A stretch of DNA of 64,000 nucleotides from DASZXJ01 sp035545895 (GCA_035545895.1 DASZXJ010000004.1:1-64000); one strand, 5' to 3'. Positions 8,423 through 17,494 are shown, counted from the first letter of the stretch. The notes: generated by a model not told the origin, from the letters alone. Numbers and translations: made by a program.

Positions 8423-10687
8423 ATGTCAGTCACAACGTGGAAGCAAAAACTTCAGTCCCGCATCCCCGAAAACTGGGCCAAGGAAATCGAAACGTATGAA
8501 GCGCAGATGGCGCTTCGTAAGCTGGGCAAATTGGAAGAACGAGTCTTTGCGGAAACCCGTCTTCGACGCGGATCTTATGGCCAGCGCTACGACAACGGCC
8601 AGCGCAACGACGGCATCACCACCCAAAAGCTCCCGTATTCCTCGATAACCAAAGGCCCGGACACTTATTGGGATGCTCCGGGCATGCAGCGAATCAAAAT
8701 CCCATATGGCGGGCTCACACCGGAACAAATGATCGTCCTGGCGGAACTGGCCGAGGAATATTCGGACGGCATCTGCCACATCACCACGCGGCAGGATATC
8801 CAGCTTCATTACATCCATATTGAAGATGCGCCGCAGATTTTTTATCGCCTGGCAGCGGTCGGCGTGACGACGCGCGAGGCTTGCGGAAATTCGGTTCGCA
8901 ACGTGACCGCCTGCCCATTGGCGGGCGTCTGCCGGACCGAGGCGTTCGACGTCACTCCATACGCCAAGGCAGCCGCGTTTTATCTGCTGGGCCATCCTGA
9001 CACGCAGGATTTTGGCCGCAAGTTCAAAATCGCGTTCAGCGGCTGCGAGCATGAAGCATGCGCGCTGGTCTCCATGCATGACTTTGGCGGGATCGCGGTC
9101 AAAAAAATCGTCGATGGCAAGGAAGCGCGAGGTTTTCGGCTGTTCGTCGGCGGCGGGCTCGGCGCGGTTCCCCACCAGGCCAAACTTTACGAGGATTTTG
9201 TTCACGAAGAGGACATCCTTCCGCTGGCGCGCGCCATCGGCCGGGTGTTCGCGCGGCTGGGTGAAAAGAAAAATCGGAATCGCGCTCGCCTGAAGTTCCT
9301 GGTCCAGAAACTCGGCATTGAGGAGTTCAAAAAACTCGTCCAGGAAGAAGTGCGCACGATGCCGGATGACCCCACATGGCGCAAATATTTCGACGAAATC
9401 CCAAAATTCCACGAACAACCGGCTTGGCAAGGCGTGCAATTGAACGTCGCCAAACGCCCCGAGGGTTACGATGCCTGGGCATCGACCAACGTTTACGAGC
9501 AGCGACAAGCGGGCTATGCGGTGGCGACCGTCACTTGCCCGCTGGGCGATCTGACCAGCGACCAGATGCGAACGATGGCGGATATTTCCAAGAGATACTC
9601 CGGTGGCAATGCGCGAACGACCGTCGAGCAAAACATCGTGCTGCGATGGGTGCCTCAAAATAAATTGATCGACCTGTACAAGGAATTGAAAGCCATCGGC
9701 CTGGGTGAAGGAAATGCCGGCACGATTGTCGATATCACCGCCTGCCCGGGCACGGACACGTGCAAGCTGGGCATCGCTTCATCGCGAGGCCTGGCGGGCG
9801 AATTGCGGACGCAACTGGCGGAAAAGAGCGCAAACCTCGATCAATCGATTCGCGATTTGAGAATCAAGGTCAGCGGCTGCTTTAATAGTTGTGGCCAGCA
9901 TCACATGGCGGATATCGGGTTTTACGGCAACAGCCGCAATGTCGGCGGGTATACCGTTCCGCACTTCCAGGTGATGCTCGGCGGCATGTGGCGCGAAAAT
10001 GCCGGCGCTTATGCGCTGGCGATGGGCGCGGTTCCCAGCAAGCGCGTGCCCGCGCTGGTTGACGCCCTGACGAGCCGTTACGCAGCCGAGCGCACCGGCA
10101 CGGAGACGTTCCAACAATGGTGCCAGCGAGTCGGCAAGAAAGCGCTCAAGGCCATCGTTGACCAGTTCACACCAGTCCCCGCTCATAGCGAAGACGCCAG
10201 CTTTTACACCGACTGGGGCGATCCTCGTCAATATTCAATCGGCGACATGGGAATGGGCGAATGCGCTGGTGAAGTGGTGTCGCTCGCCAGCTTCGGATTC
10301 TCCCAAGCCGAGGCCGAGGCGTTTGAAGCGCAGCTCCTTCTGGACGATGGCAAATTCAAGGAAGCGGACGAAAAAGCCTACAGTGCCATGCTTCGCGCCG
10401 CCCATACGCTGGTGCAGTTGCAATGGTTGGATGCGCCGTTCGAAGCCAGCACGATCATCAACGAATTCCGTACGCGATTCGTGGACACCAGGATTTTCTG
10501 GGACACGTATCACGCAGACCAGTTTTCCCGTTATCTTTTCGTTCGACATGAAAATGGGCCGGATACGCGTTACACCGCCGACACCGCCCACAAAATCGCC
10601 GAGGAGGCCAACCTGTTCATCGATGCATCTCACAAGGCTCACGCGAAGTATCAAGCATCGCTCAGCCCGATTGGCGGGAAGCAGTAA
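8423..10687 (+). CDS. Ferredoxin-type nitrite/sulfite reductase with C-terminal extension
   Basis: Siroheme/4Fe-4S enzyme catalysing six-electron reduction of nitrite to ammonia or sulfite to sulfide in the cytoplasm. Two ferredoxin-like/reductase repeats are seen. The second half has the cluster ligands Cys441, Cys447, Cys486 and Cys490 (CX5C then CX3C). The first half also keeps Cys pairs, 164/170 and 208/213, which is not the plain plant-type pattern. About 150 extra residues follow the reductase core (600-754), helical and rich in aromatic residues. It is coupled by TAATG overlap to the next gene. Nitrite versus sulfite cannot be told from the sequence. Confidence 0.87.
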   Translation: MSVTTWKQKLQSRIPENWAKEIETYEAQMALRKLGKLEERVFAETRLRRGSYGQRYDNGQRNDGITTQKLPYSSITKGPDTYWDAPGMQRIKIPYGGLTPEQMIVLAELAEEYSDGICHITTRQDIQLHYIHIEDAPQIFYRLAAVGVTTREACGNSVRNVTACPLAGVCRTEAFDVTPYAKAAAFYLLGHPDTQDFGRKFKIAFSGCEHEACALVSMHDFGGIAVKKIVDGKEARGFRLFVGGGLGAVPHQAKLYEDFVHEEDILPLARAIGRVFARLGEKKNRNRARLKFLVQKLGIEEFKKLVQEEVRTMPDDPTWRKYFDEIPKFHEQPAWQGVQLNVAKRPEGYDAWASTNVYEQRQAGYAVATVTCPLGDLTSDQMRTMADISKRYSGGNARTTVEQNIVLRWVPQNKLIDLYKELKAIGLGEGNAGTIVDITACPGTDTCKLGIASSRGLAGELRTQLAEKSANLDQSIRDLRIKVSGCFNSCGQHHMADIGFYGNSRNVGGYTVPHFQVMLGGMWRENAGAYALAMGAVPSKRVPALVDALTSRYAAERTGTETFQQWCQRVGKKALKAIVDQFTPVPAHSEDASFYTDWGDPRQYSIGDMGMGECAGEVVSLASFGFSQAEAEAFEAQLLLDDGKFKEADEKAYSAMLRAAHTLVQLQWLDAPFEASTIINEFRTRFVDTRIFWDTYHADQFSRYLFVRHENGPDTRYTADTAHKIAEEANLFIDASHKAHAKYQASLSPIGGKQ

Positions 10688-11199
10688 TGGATTCTTCCAA
10701 GCTTAGCATCAAGTTGTTTGCACAGGATCAGCCGGCATTTGAGCTTGAAACCATTGTGCCGGTGTTTCATTCGTGGATTCAAACGCACGCGATCAAGGAC
10801 CATCTATTGATCGACGTGGCCGACTACTCACACGTGCACAATGGTCCGGGCATTGTGCTGGTTGCCCATGAAGCCAATTATTCGGTCGATTATCGCGATG
10901 GAAGACTCGGATTGACTTATCAGCGCAAACAGCCGCTGGAAGGTTCGTTCATCGATCGAATCAAAGCGACCTTTGCCGCAACTCAGGCGGCGGCGGCTTT
11001 ACTTGGGGAGCACCTCAAGCTCAGCGGCCGTGAAATCGAATTTCGTATTTGCGATCGCCTGGCAGCGCCCAACGATGAAGCGACGTTTAATGCCATCAAG
11101 CCCGAACTGCTGAAAGTCTGGCCGGGCGCCGGCGTGGAGCGTCGCCCGGAAAGTCAGGGATTGCTGACCATTACAATCAACCCGAAATCGCTTTCGTAA
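10687..11199 (+). CDS. Unknown protein coupled to the nitrite/sulfite reductase
   Basis: A 170-residue soluble protein whose ATG overlaps the reductase stop codon (TAATG), so translation is coupled. I do not recognise a family. An N-terminal half with alternating hydrophobic residues and several His (HSWIQTH, HVHN) is followed by a helix with ATQAAAALLG and a C-terminal strand-like end. The coupling argues for a role in reductase maturation or electron supply. Its last 23 bases overlap the convergent DUF4202 gene. Confidence 0.7.
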   Translation: MDSSKLSIKLFAQDQPAFELETIVPVFHSWIQTHAIKDHLLIDVADYSHVHNGPGIVLVAHEANYSVDYRDGRLGLTYQRKQPLEGSFIDRIKATFAATQAAAALLGEHLKLSGREIEFRICDRLAAPNDEATFNAIKPELLKVWPGAGVERRPESQGLLTITINPKSLS

Positions 11200-11743
11200 T
11201 GAGGGCTTTTTCAAAATCCGAAAATTGCAGTCCCATGGCGGCCTGACGTCCCTTTTCGGACATCTTGGCCCAGGTTCGCCGCAGGATGTTGATGAGTTTC
11301 TCCTCATCCTTGTCACGAGCGAAATCAGCGAAGTAGTTTTCCAGGAAAACCAGGCAGATGACATCCTCCAGGGTCTGCATCTGCGGATCGGATTTGATTT
11401 TTTCCTTGCGCAATAGCGACTGCACCCGCGCAACGATGGTCTGGTCGTACCCTACCTCACGCAGTATTTCCGCGGCTTTTTCGGCGTGAAAGGCGTACAG
11501 CGTCTTTCGCCAGTTCAAGTATCCGGCCCGGTCCATCGGGAAGTTTTTTCGAGGAATTTCCCAGCGGCGCAGGTGCTGGCTGCGCGCCGCAAGCTGCAAT
11601 TCCTCGGGGGCATCGGGGTCGAGCCGGGCAAGCCACTGGCTCATGCGCTGGGCGTAAATCGTCTCTTTGCCGTGCGGGTCGTGCGAATTGGCCTGGTCGA
11701 ACCGTTGGATGGCTTTTTCAAAGAGACTCAAATCGTGCTGCAT
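11177..11743 (-). CDS. DUF4202 family protein
   Basis: A 188-residue protein matching the DUF4202 family by its conserved blocks: an N-terminal AIQRFDQANSHDP, then RSQHLRRWEIPR, RAGYLNWR and an EDVICLVFLENYF stretch. The pattern of conserved His, Asp and Glu residues resembles an HD-like helical fold, but no function is established. Members of the family are often found next to nitrite/sulfite reductase genes, as here, where it converges on that operon. Confidence 0.8.
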   Translation of the reverse strand: MQHDLSLFEKAIQRFDQANSHDPHGKETIYAQRMSQWLARLDPDAPEELQLAARSQHLRRWEIPRKNFPMDRAGYLNWRKTLYAFHAEKAAEILREVGYDQTIVARVQSLLRKEKIKSDPQMQTLEDVICLVFLENYFADFARDKDEEKLINILRRTWAKMSEKGRQAAMGLQFSDFEKALITKAISG

Positions 11744-11771
11744 GGCGGCTATACCTCTGGCAATTCGTCCT

Positions 11772-11777
11772 TATAAT
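11772..11777 (+). promoter_or_regulatory. -10 box of the yggS promoter
   Basis: TATAAT in the context CGTCCTTATAAT. It would start transcription near 11784, about 28 bases before the GTG start at 11812, which has its own ribosome-binding site. No clear -35. Confidence 0.5.
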
Positions 11778-11811
11778 GCAGCGGACCATGATAAGTCCAA
11801 AGGAGCCCACA

Positions 11812-12579
11812 GTGGCCAAGAAATCGCCACTCGCCGTCCGCCTTGCCGAGATCAAGCAGCGCATCGAAGATGCCTGTCGCAAGGCCAAGCGCGAACCATC
11901 GGAAGTGACGCTCGTGGCTGTAACCAAAACAGCGGCTCCCGAGCAAATCCGCGAAATCCTGCAACTCGGCGTGGCCGACCTTGGCGAAAGCCGCGTGCAG
12001 GTCCTGATCCAACGCGCCGGGCAACTCAACGAGTTTCATCAGCGGCAGCTCACCCATGGGGAAGCCGGCGAAGTCCCCACCAAAATCCGCTGGCACATGA
12101 TTGGGCACATCCAGCGCAACAAGCTCAAGCAGCTTTTGCCGCTGATCAACGTGATACATAGCATCGACTCTCTGCGGCTGGCGGAGGAACTCGAAGCGAT
12201 TCTCGCCAAAACGGGTCGCAAGCTGCCGGTGATGATGCAGGTCAACACGTCCGAAGAACCCCAAAAATATGGCGTGGCGGTCGGGGCTGCGGTGCATTTG
12301 GCCGAGCAAATCGATTCGATGCCCCATCTGCAACTCGCCGGACTCATGAGCATGGCCGCTTTGACCGAAGATGAAAGCAAGATACGCCTCGCGTTCGCCC
12401 GCACGCGCGAGATTTTCGAAGAAATGAAATGGAACAAGATCGGCGGCGCCAGCCTCAAGCACCTGAGCATGGGCATGAGCCACGATTTTGAGCAGGCCAT
12501 CATGGAAGGCGCAACCATGGTCAGAATCGGCACCGCGCTGTTTGGCGGCAAGGTGCAAGATCACGAGGAAGAAGAATGA
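11812..12579 (+). CDS. PLP-binding homeostasis protein, YggS/PROSC family
   Basis: Binds pyridoxal 5'-phosphate on a Lys and keeps free PLP low; no catalytic reaction is known for the family. The PLP Lys is Lys39 in VAVTKT. The usual GENRVQ block reads GESRVQ here. HMIGHIQRNK, VNTSEEPQKYG, GLMSMA and LSMGMSHDFEQA are all family signatures. An in-frame ATG exists at 11788, but the GTG at 11812 has AAAGGAG six bases upstream and gives the normal N-terminus (AKKSPLAVR), so I chose it. 255 residues is slightly longer than the usual 230. Confidence 0.88.
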   Translation: MAKKSPLAVRLAEIKQRIEDACRKAKREPSEVTLVAVTKTAAPEQIREILQLGVADLGESRVQVLIQRAGQLNEFHQRQLTHGEAGEVPTKIRWHMIGHIQRNKLKQLLPLINVIHSIDSLRLAEELEAILAKTGRKLPVMMQVNTSEEPQKYGVAVGAAVHLAEQIDSMPHLQLAGLMSMAALTEDESKIRLAFARTREIFEEMKWNKIGGASLKHLSMGMSHDFEQAIMEGATMVRIGTALFGGKVQDHEEEE

Positions 12580-12605
12580 CAAGGTGACCTGGTGACAAGG
12601 CGACA
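12577..12605. repeat. Short GGTGACAAGG-type direct repeat
   Basis: Units of TGACAAGGTGACC, TGGTGACAAGG and CGACA run from the yggS stop codon into the intergenic space. A simple tandem repeat with no palindrome. Confidence 0.4.
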
Positions 12606-12638
12606 CGATGAAACAGGACCGTCACCGCGTCATTCAAT

Positions 12639-12926
12639 ATGCCGGACATCGATTTCTTCAACTTCTTTAGGCAGTTATTGTCGCTGGTGGCGACGGTTTA
12701 TGCGACGGTTGTGACGCTGCAGTCGCTTTGGGGCTGGTATGTCTGGCTGGCGGGGCAGGACAAATATATTGGCATGGTTCGCCGATATATCATTGTGCAC
12801 GGCTTGCGGCTGCGGTTCCTGAAGTTTGTCGGCGACTTGTTCGTATGTATATTGCTCTGCGTCGTCTTCATTATGCTTTGGCACGCCCATCAACTCGTGC
12901 ACGAGCTGAAGCTGGCCATGAATTGA
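12639..12926 (+). CDS. Small membrane protein of unknown function
   Basis: 95 residues with two hydrophobic stretches (about 8-38 and 65-85) separated by a basic loop. No family recognised. It follows yggS and its stop codon is one base before the GTG of the next gene, so both are probably co-expressed. Confidence 0.55.
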   Translation: MPDIDFFNFFRQLLSLVATVYATVVTLQSLWGWYVWLAGQDKYIGMVRRYIIVHGLRLRFLKFVGDLFVCILLCVVFIMLWHAHQLVHELKLAMN

Positions 12927-12927
12927 T

Positions 12928-13788
12928 GTGTTTGTCGGTATGACAAGCATTCCTCAAAGCTCCACGACTCCTCCCAGCGACACAATGGCTGCATCGGCGG
13001 CGGCGTTGCGCCAACTTCAGGAGATGCCCAAGGATGAACTGGAGCACCTGGCCGAGGATATCGGCGTCGAGCCGCACGAATTCAAGCCGCAGGATCTCGC
13101 TTCAGCGATTCACGAGCGCCGGCAGATGATTGCGGCGCTGGACCGCGCCGCCATGCTCGATGTCGTCCGCTGGGGACGCCGTCCCGTGCCTGCCAACGCT
13201 TCCAGGGAACATCTCGCCAAGGAAATCGCCAAGATCAAATCGATGCGATTCAGCGGATTGTCGCAGCCGGGACTGATCGTCCTGGCCGTGATGCGGGGCA
13301 TCAAACTGCACGGCAATGAAGATGAACGGGAATTAACCAAGAGCCTCAAGAAACAGGAAGGCCTGTTTCGCAGGTTCAATCGCAAACGCCGGGCGTGGAT
13401 CGGTTCGATCGTCTCCAACATGATCGCCCCGGATGAATCGGACGAGGATTACAAATTTCTTCCGCCCCAACCCGGCGCATCGGGAAACGCCCCATCGGCT
13501 TTGCGAGAAGGATCAATCAAGGACGAAATCGAAGAAGCCGGATTGATCGGCGGTTTGGCGAGTCGCGTCAAAAAGACGGCCGATTCCTATCTCAATCAAA
13601 AGCTGGACGAAATCGAACTTCGCATCGATAGAAAGCTCGATGAAATCGACAACCGCCTGGCGGAATGGCGCGACAAGGAAGTCGCCAACCGAATTCGAAT
13701 TCTCAAGGTCACGCTCTGGGCCAGCGTCATTGTCGCGGGCCTGTCGTTGGTCTATTCTTACGTCCAGCTTTATTTCCCTCACAAATAA
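12928..13788 (+). CDS. Unknown protein with C-terminal membrane anchor
   Basis: 286 residues. A charged, mostly helical N-terminal part contains a stretch like a small helical domain (ELEHLAEDIGVEPHEF, about 35-50). A coiled-coil segment with repeated DEIELRIDRKLDEIDNRL lies at about 225-250, and one membrane helix at about 262-280 is followed by a short tail. The start may be the GTG at 12928 or the ATG at 12940. I recognise no domain; topology suggests a cytoplasmic body tethered to the membrane, following the small membrane protein in one transcript. Confidence 0.55.
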   Translation: MFVGMTSIPQSSTTPPSDTMAASAAALRQLQEMPKDELEHLAEDIGVEPHEFKPQDLASAIHERRQMIAALDRAAMLDVVRWGRRPVPANASREHLAKEIAKIKSMRFSGLSQPGLIVLAVMRGIKLHGNEDERELTKSLKKQEGLFRRFNRKRRAWIGSIVSNMIAPDESDEDYKFLPPQPGASGNAPSALREGSIKDEIEEAGLIGGLASRVKKTADSYLNQKLDEIELRIDRKLDEIDNRLAEWRDKEVANRIRILKVTLWASVIVAGLSLVYSYVQLYFPHK

Positions 13789-13792
13789 ACCC

Positions 13793-13798
13793 TAGAAT
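13793..13798 (+). promoter_or_regulatory. Possible -10 box of the MFS transporter gene
   Basis: TAGAAT six bases before the ATG at 13805, directly after the upstream stop codon. Weak on its own; listed because it fits the short -10-to-start spacing seen at other genes in the window. Confidence 0.3.
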
Positions 13799-13804
13799 CC
13801 GCCG

Positions 13805-15184
13805 ATGGCCTCTGAATTCTCCGGCATATCCACAACAAACGGAGAGACTTCGATTACCGGCGTCAAGTTCATGCTGCGGGCGCTGCGTTACCGCAATTAT
13901 CGCCTGTTCTTCCTGGGGCAGGGAGTTTCTCTCATCGGCACGTGGCTGACCACGACCGCGACAAGCTGGCTGGTGCTGAGCCTGGCGCGCGGGCCGATGA
14001 TCGTGCAAGTGGCGACGGTGCTCGGCGTCGTGCGGTTTGCCGGGCAGATACCCATGTCCGCAATCGCTCCGATGGCAGGCGTATTGGTCGATCGCTGGAA
14101 CCGCCATGTCGTGCTGATGGTCACGCAGGCGTTTTCGATGATCCAAAGCGCAATGCTGGCGATCCTGACGTTCAACCACCACATCAATGTTCCATGGATC
14201 ATCGGGCTCAGCGTATTTCAGGGATTGATCAACGCCTTTGATGCGCCGGCGCGGCAGGCGTTCGTCGTCGAAATGGTGGAAAACCGCGAAGACCTCCCCA
14301 ATGCGATCGCATTGAACAGCTCGATGTTCAACGGCGCGCGACTGGTCGGGCCCGCCATTGGCGGAGTCATGATCGCTTCGCTGGGCGAAGGGGTTTGCTT
14401 TGCGATCGACGCGGTCAGCTATCTTGCCGTGTTGATCGCCCTGGCGATGATGCGGCTGCTTCCCCGCGAAGCGCATCCGCGCCCGCACGGCGCGTGGCAG
14501 GAATTGAAGGAGGGGTTTGCCTACGCCCTTGGATTTGCACCGGTGCGAGCGTTGCTGCTATTGACAGCGCTGATTAGTTTCACCGCAGCCGGCATACAAA
14601 CCCTGCTGCCGATTTTTGCGGATGAAGTCGCTTCGAAAACCAACGGTGCCACGGTGTTTGGCTTTCTCGGCGCATCGATCGGGATCGGTTCACTGGCGGG
14701 GGCGATCTATCTGGCATCGCGGCGCAGTATCGTGGGCCTGGGCCGGGTGATTGCCATTTCCGCAGCCGTGGGCGGCGCCGCGATGGTTGGGTTTGCCGCC
14801 ACCCGGTCACTGCCGATCATGTTGATCACCTCGGCCATTTCAGGACTGGCAATGATCGTCACGTTTGCCGCGAGCAATACATTGCTTCAGACCATCGTCG
14901 AGGACGACATGCGAGGCCGGCTGATGAGCTTGTTCATCGTCGCGGTGATGGGCGCTGCACCGCTGGGCAGCCTGGCGAGCGGTTGGCTCGCCGACCGGAT
15001 CGGCGCGCCGTTCACCGTGATTCTCGCCGGCATTGCGTCGATCCTGGGCGCGTGTCTGTTCCTGATCAAAATTCCGTCTTTACGAGCGCTGGTCACGCCG
15101 ATTTACATCCGCAAGGGAATTCTGCCGGAAGTCGCGACCGGCCTGCAAGCCGCCGACCGGCTCAATGTCACGCCCGAGACCTGA
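13805..15184 (+). CDS. MFS exporter of the EntS/MFS_3 type
   Basis: Twelve-helix major-facilitator permease, 459 residues. It opens with the family's typical LRALRYRNYRLFFLGQ near residue 23-38, has ATSWLVLSLARGP in helix 2, and the MFS-type loop PMAGVLVDRWNRH (about 80-92). A later copy (GWLADRIGAP) marks the second six-helix half. Members export siderophores or drugs; the substrate here is unknown and no siderophore genes are nearby. ATG at 13805 is used; an internal ATG at 13871 just before LRALRYRN is an alternative. Confidence 0.85.
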   Translation: MASEFSGISTTNGETSITGVKFMLRALRYRNYRLFFLGQGVSLIGTWLTTTATSWLVLSLARGPMIVQVATVLGVVRFAGQIPMSAIAPMAGVLVDRWNRHVVLMVTQAFSMIQSAMLAILTFNHHINVPWIIGLSVFQGLINAFDAPARQAFVVEMVENREDLPNAIALNSSMFNGARLVGPAIGGVMIASLGEGVCFAIDAVSYLAVLIALAMMRLLPREAHPRPHGAWQELKEGFAYALGFAPVRALLLLTALISFTAAGIQTLLPIFADEVASKTNGATVFGFLGASIGIGSLAGAIYLASRRSIVGLGRVIAISAAVGGAAMVGFAATRSLPIMLITSAISGLAMIVTFAASNTLLQTIVEDDMRGRLMSLFIVAVMGAAPLGSLASGWLADRIGAPFTVILAGIASILGACLFLIKIPSLRALVTPIYIRKGILPEVATGLQAADRLNVTPET

Positions 15185-15190
15185 TCTGGT

Positions 15191-15832
15191 TTATTCCGCC
15201 TCCAACCCGCGCCACAAATACCAGGTGGCCACCGTGCGCCATGGCCGCCAGCGCTCGCCCATCGCGCGTAATTCCTTTGCACCGGGACGTTCTTTCAACT
15301 TGTATGCGCGTTTCACTGCCTCGCGCAATCCCAGATCGTCCACTGGAAACACGTCCGGCCGATTCAGCACAAACATCAGAAACATCTCCGCCGACCATTG
15401 GCCGATGCCTTTCACCTGCGTCAGCGATTCGATGATCTCCTCATCCGCCATTTTCGCAAATCGATGCGTCGGAATCTTTTTGGCGGCGAACTTTTCGGAC
15501 AGGTCGATGATGTACGCTTTTTTCTGCCGCGACAGGCCGCAGCCGTTCAGGCAATCGCAATTCTCGCGCAACATGTCCAACAGCCTTTGCGGATTTGGCT
15601 TTCGCCGGGGAAACAAATCGCGGAAGCGGTTGTACAAAATGTCCGCGACTTTCATCGAAATCTGCTGGTTAAAGATCGATATGCAGAGCAGCGCGTAATA
15701 ATCGCTTCGCGGCACGATGTTGCAGCGGCCCACTTTGCGGATGATCTTGCGCAATACGGGATCAACCTCGCTCAGATATCGCGAGGCCTTGGACCAATCG
15801 GGCTTTTTCTTGGCTTTGATGTACCAGTTCAT
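15191..15832 (-). CDS. DNA-3-methyladenine glycosylase II-like (HhH-GPD) base excision enzyme
   Basis: Removes alkylated purines from DNA in base excision repair. The helix-hairpin-helix is LTQVKGIGQWSAEMFLM and the catalytic Asp is in FPVDDLGLREA. SIFNQQIS is the usual AlkA/MAG block. The reading frame continues about 30 codons upstream as a hydrophobic sequence, but the ATG at 15832 (MNWYIKAKKK) gives the normal length of 213 residues. It is divergent from the prenyltransferase gene. Confidence 0.87.
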   Translation of the reverse strand: MNWYIKAKKKPDWSKASRYLSEVDPVLRKIIRKVGRCNIVPRSDYYALLCISIFNQQISMKVADILYNRFRDLFPRRKPNPQRLLDMLRENCDCLNGCGLSRQKKAYIIDLSEKFAAKKIPTHRFAKMADEEIIESLTQVKGIGQWSAEMFLMFVLNRPDVFPVDDLGLREAVKRAYKLKERPGAKELRAMGERWRPWRTVATWYLWRGLEAE

Positions 15833-15882
15833 TCGAATCCAAAAGGGTAAATGGTAAAAGATGTAGAAACACAGCGCCGCTA

Positions 15883-15888
15883 TACAAT
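15883..15888 (+). promoter_or_regulatory. -10 box close to the prenyltransferase start
   Basis: TACAAT nine bases before the ATG at 15898, with no ribosome-binding site between; fits a leaderless start. The -35 is not clear. Confidence 0.4.
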
Positions 15889-15897
15889 AGCTATTTG

Positions 15898-16800
15898 ATG
15901 TCCGAAACGCAGACCATCCCAACGACGGCCTCTCAACGGTTCTCGACTTTTGCGCGGGACATCAAGATCAGCCATTCGATCTTCGCCCTGCCCTGGGCGC
16001 TACTATCGACGTTTCTGGCCGCACGCGGATGGCCAAGGCCTGTCGATCTTGGCCTGATCGTCCTGTGCATGGTGACTGCCCGCACGGTCGCGATGTCTTC
16101 CAATCGCCTGCTTGATGCACAGCTCGATGCCCGCAACCCTCGCACCGCCAATCGCGCGATTCCCAGCGGAAAGCTTTCCCGTCATTTCTATTGGATTGCC
16201 TTGCTTGTTTGCAGCTTTGCGTTCGTTGGCGCGACCTCGCTGTTCTGGTTCCTCAATCGCAATCCCTGGCCGATCGCGCTGTCGGTTCCGGTTCTTCTTT
16301 TTGTCTCCGCATATCCTCTGCTCAAGCGATTCACCCGGCTGTGCCACTACTACCTTGGCGCTGCACTCGGCTTAGCGCCAATTTGTGCATGGATCGCGAT
16401 CAATCCGCATCTCGGGATGATTCCGATTCACATCGCGATTGCGGTTCTCCTGTGGACGGCCGGGTTCGACATCATTTACGCCTGCCAGGATTATCAAAAC
16501 GACCTTGAAACCGGCGTGATTTCCGTCCCCGTCAAATTCGGCATCGGCCCGGCTTTGTGGATCGCTCGCGCAACACATCTCCTGAGCTTCTGGGCCATGC
16601 TTATTGTAGGATTTCATGGTCAACAGCTCGGAATCCTCTATCTCATCGGCGTGGGGTGCGCCGGCGTGCTACTCATCACCGAGCACCTGCTGATTCGCGC
16701 GAATGACCTGTCCAAGGTTGGAATTGCGTTTTTCACAATGAACGGAATCATCAGCCTGCTCGTAGGAACATTGGGAATCATCGATGTCTTGATGCATTGA
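15898..16800 (+). CDS. UbiA-family prenyltransferase, probably for menaquinone (MqnP role)
   Basis: Integral membrane enzyme that attaches a polyprenyl chain to an aromatic acid. The first Asp-rich motif is NRLLDAQLDARNPRT and the second is YACQDYQND. About eight to nine membrane helices cover 300 residues. It resembles 4-hydroxybenzoate polyprenyltransferase, but the same strand carries aminofutalosine synthase 800 bp downstream, so the acceptor is more likely the naphthoate acid of the futalosine menaquinone pathway. A TTG one codon earlier exists; the ATG is preferred. Confidence 0.86.
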   Translation: MSETQTIPTTASQRFSTFARDIKISHSIFALPWALLSTFLAARGWPRPVDLGLIVLCMVTARTVAMSSNRLLDAQLDARNPRTANRAIPSGKLSRHFYWIALLVCSFAFVGATSLFWFLNRNPWPIALSVPVLLFVSAYPLLKRFTRLCHYYLGAALGLAPICAWIAINPHLGMIPIHIAIAVLLWTAGFDIIYACQDYQNDLETGVISVPVKFGIGPALWIARATHLLSFWAMLIVGFHGQQLGILYLIGVGCAGVLLITEHLLIRANDLSKVGIAFFTMNGIISLLVGTLGIIDVLMH

Positions 16801-17466
16801 ATGTGGCACTGGATCACGCAGACCGATGCAGGATTAGGCGCTCGCATCGCGGCGGGCGCGGTGGTGTTTGCGATCCTGGCGATCGTCGATCTGCATCGTC
16901 ATGGCCGCAACGCCAAACGCTGGCGGGAATACTTGTTTCTCCTGCTCTGCGTGGGTGCGGCTTTGACGTATGGCGTGGTGAATGACTTCATCACCTCCAG
17001 CATATCGTGGGAATACTTTTGTTTTGGAAAAGGACTGTGGCCGGATTCGGTTTCGACGATTCCGCCGGACCCGTTTGAACTGCATTTGGCCGCAAGTTTT
17101 GTGGGGATGAAAGCGACCTGGACCGCCGGGCTGGTCATTGGCGTGGCGCTGTTGGTCGCCAACAATCCGCGTGAAAATCGGCCGCCGCTTTCATTTGAAA
17201 CGCTCGCCCGGTTTCTTCTTTTGATTTTCGCTGTCACGATTTGCGCCGCAGCCGTTTCAGGTACGATTGGCTACCTTGGCGGGTTTGCCAAATTATCGCA
17301 GGATTTTGCCGAAATGGTCCGCCATGACGAAATGCGGCCTCGGCGATTCATGGCGGTATTCGGCATCCACCTGGGCGGATACGTCGGCGGGCTGATTGGG
17401 ACCCTTCTTGCGGTAATTCTGATCGTCAAACGTCGTCACCGCGATTCAACAGCCGCGAGAACGTGA
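16801..17466 (+). CDS. Five-span membrane protein between two menaquinone genes
   Basis: 221 residues; ATG directly abuts the prenyltransferase stop codon, so the two are translated together. Hydrophobic segments lie at about 15-33, 43-62, 95-118, 137-160 and 192-213, with a short region around Trp64-Pro96 outside. No family recognised. The position between UbiA and MqnE suggests a membrane role near quinone metabolism, but this is inference. Confidence 0.6.
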   Translation: MWHWITQTDAGLGARIAAGAVVFAILAIVDLHRHGRNAKRWREYLFLLLCVGAALTYGVVNDFITSSISWEYFCFGKGLWPDSVSTIPPDPFELHLAASFVGMKATWTAGLVIGVALLVANNPRENRPPLSFETLARFLLLIFAVTICAAAVSGTIGYLGGFAKLSQDFAEMVRHDEMRPRRFMAVFGIHLGGYVGGLIGTLLAVILIVKRRHRDSTAART

Positions 17467-17494
17467 TGATTTCCACATGGAAAAAAGCGCCAAA

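Noticed and set aside
8426..9658. 410-codon open frame antisense to the nitrite/sulfite reductase gene
   Set aside because: It lies wholly within a strongly conserved gene, has no family resemblance or ribosome-binding site, and is expected as a shadow frame in GC-rich sequence.
11772..11788. yggS as a further leaderless gene (TATAAT ten bases before ATG at 11788)
   Set aside because: A GTG at 11812 has AAAGGAG at ideal spacing and gives the normal YggS N-terminus, so this transcript probably has a short leader.
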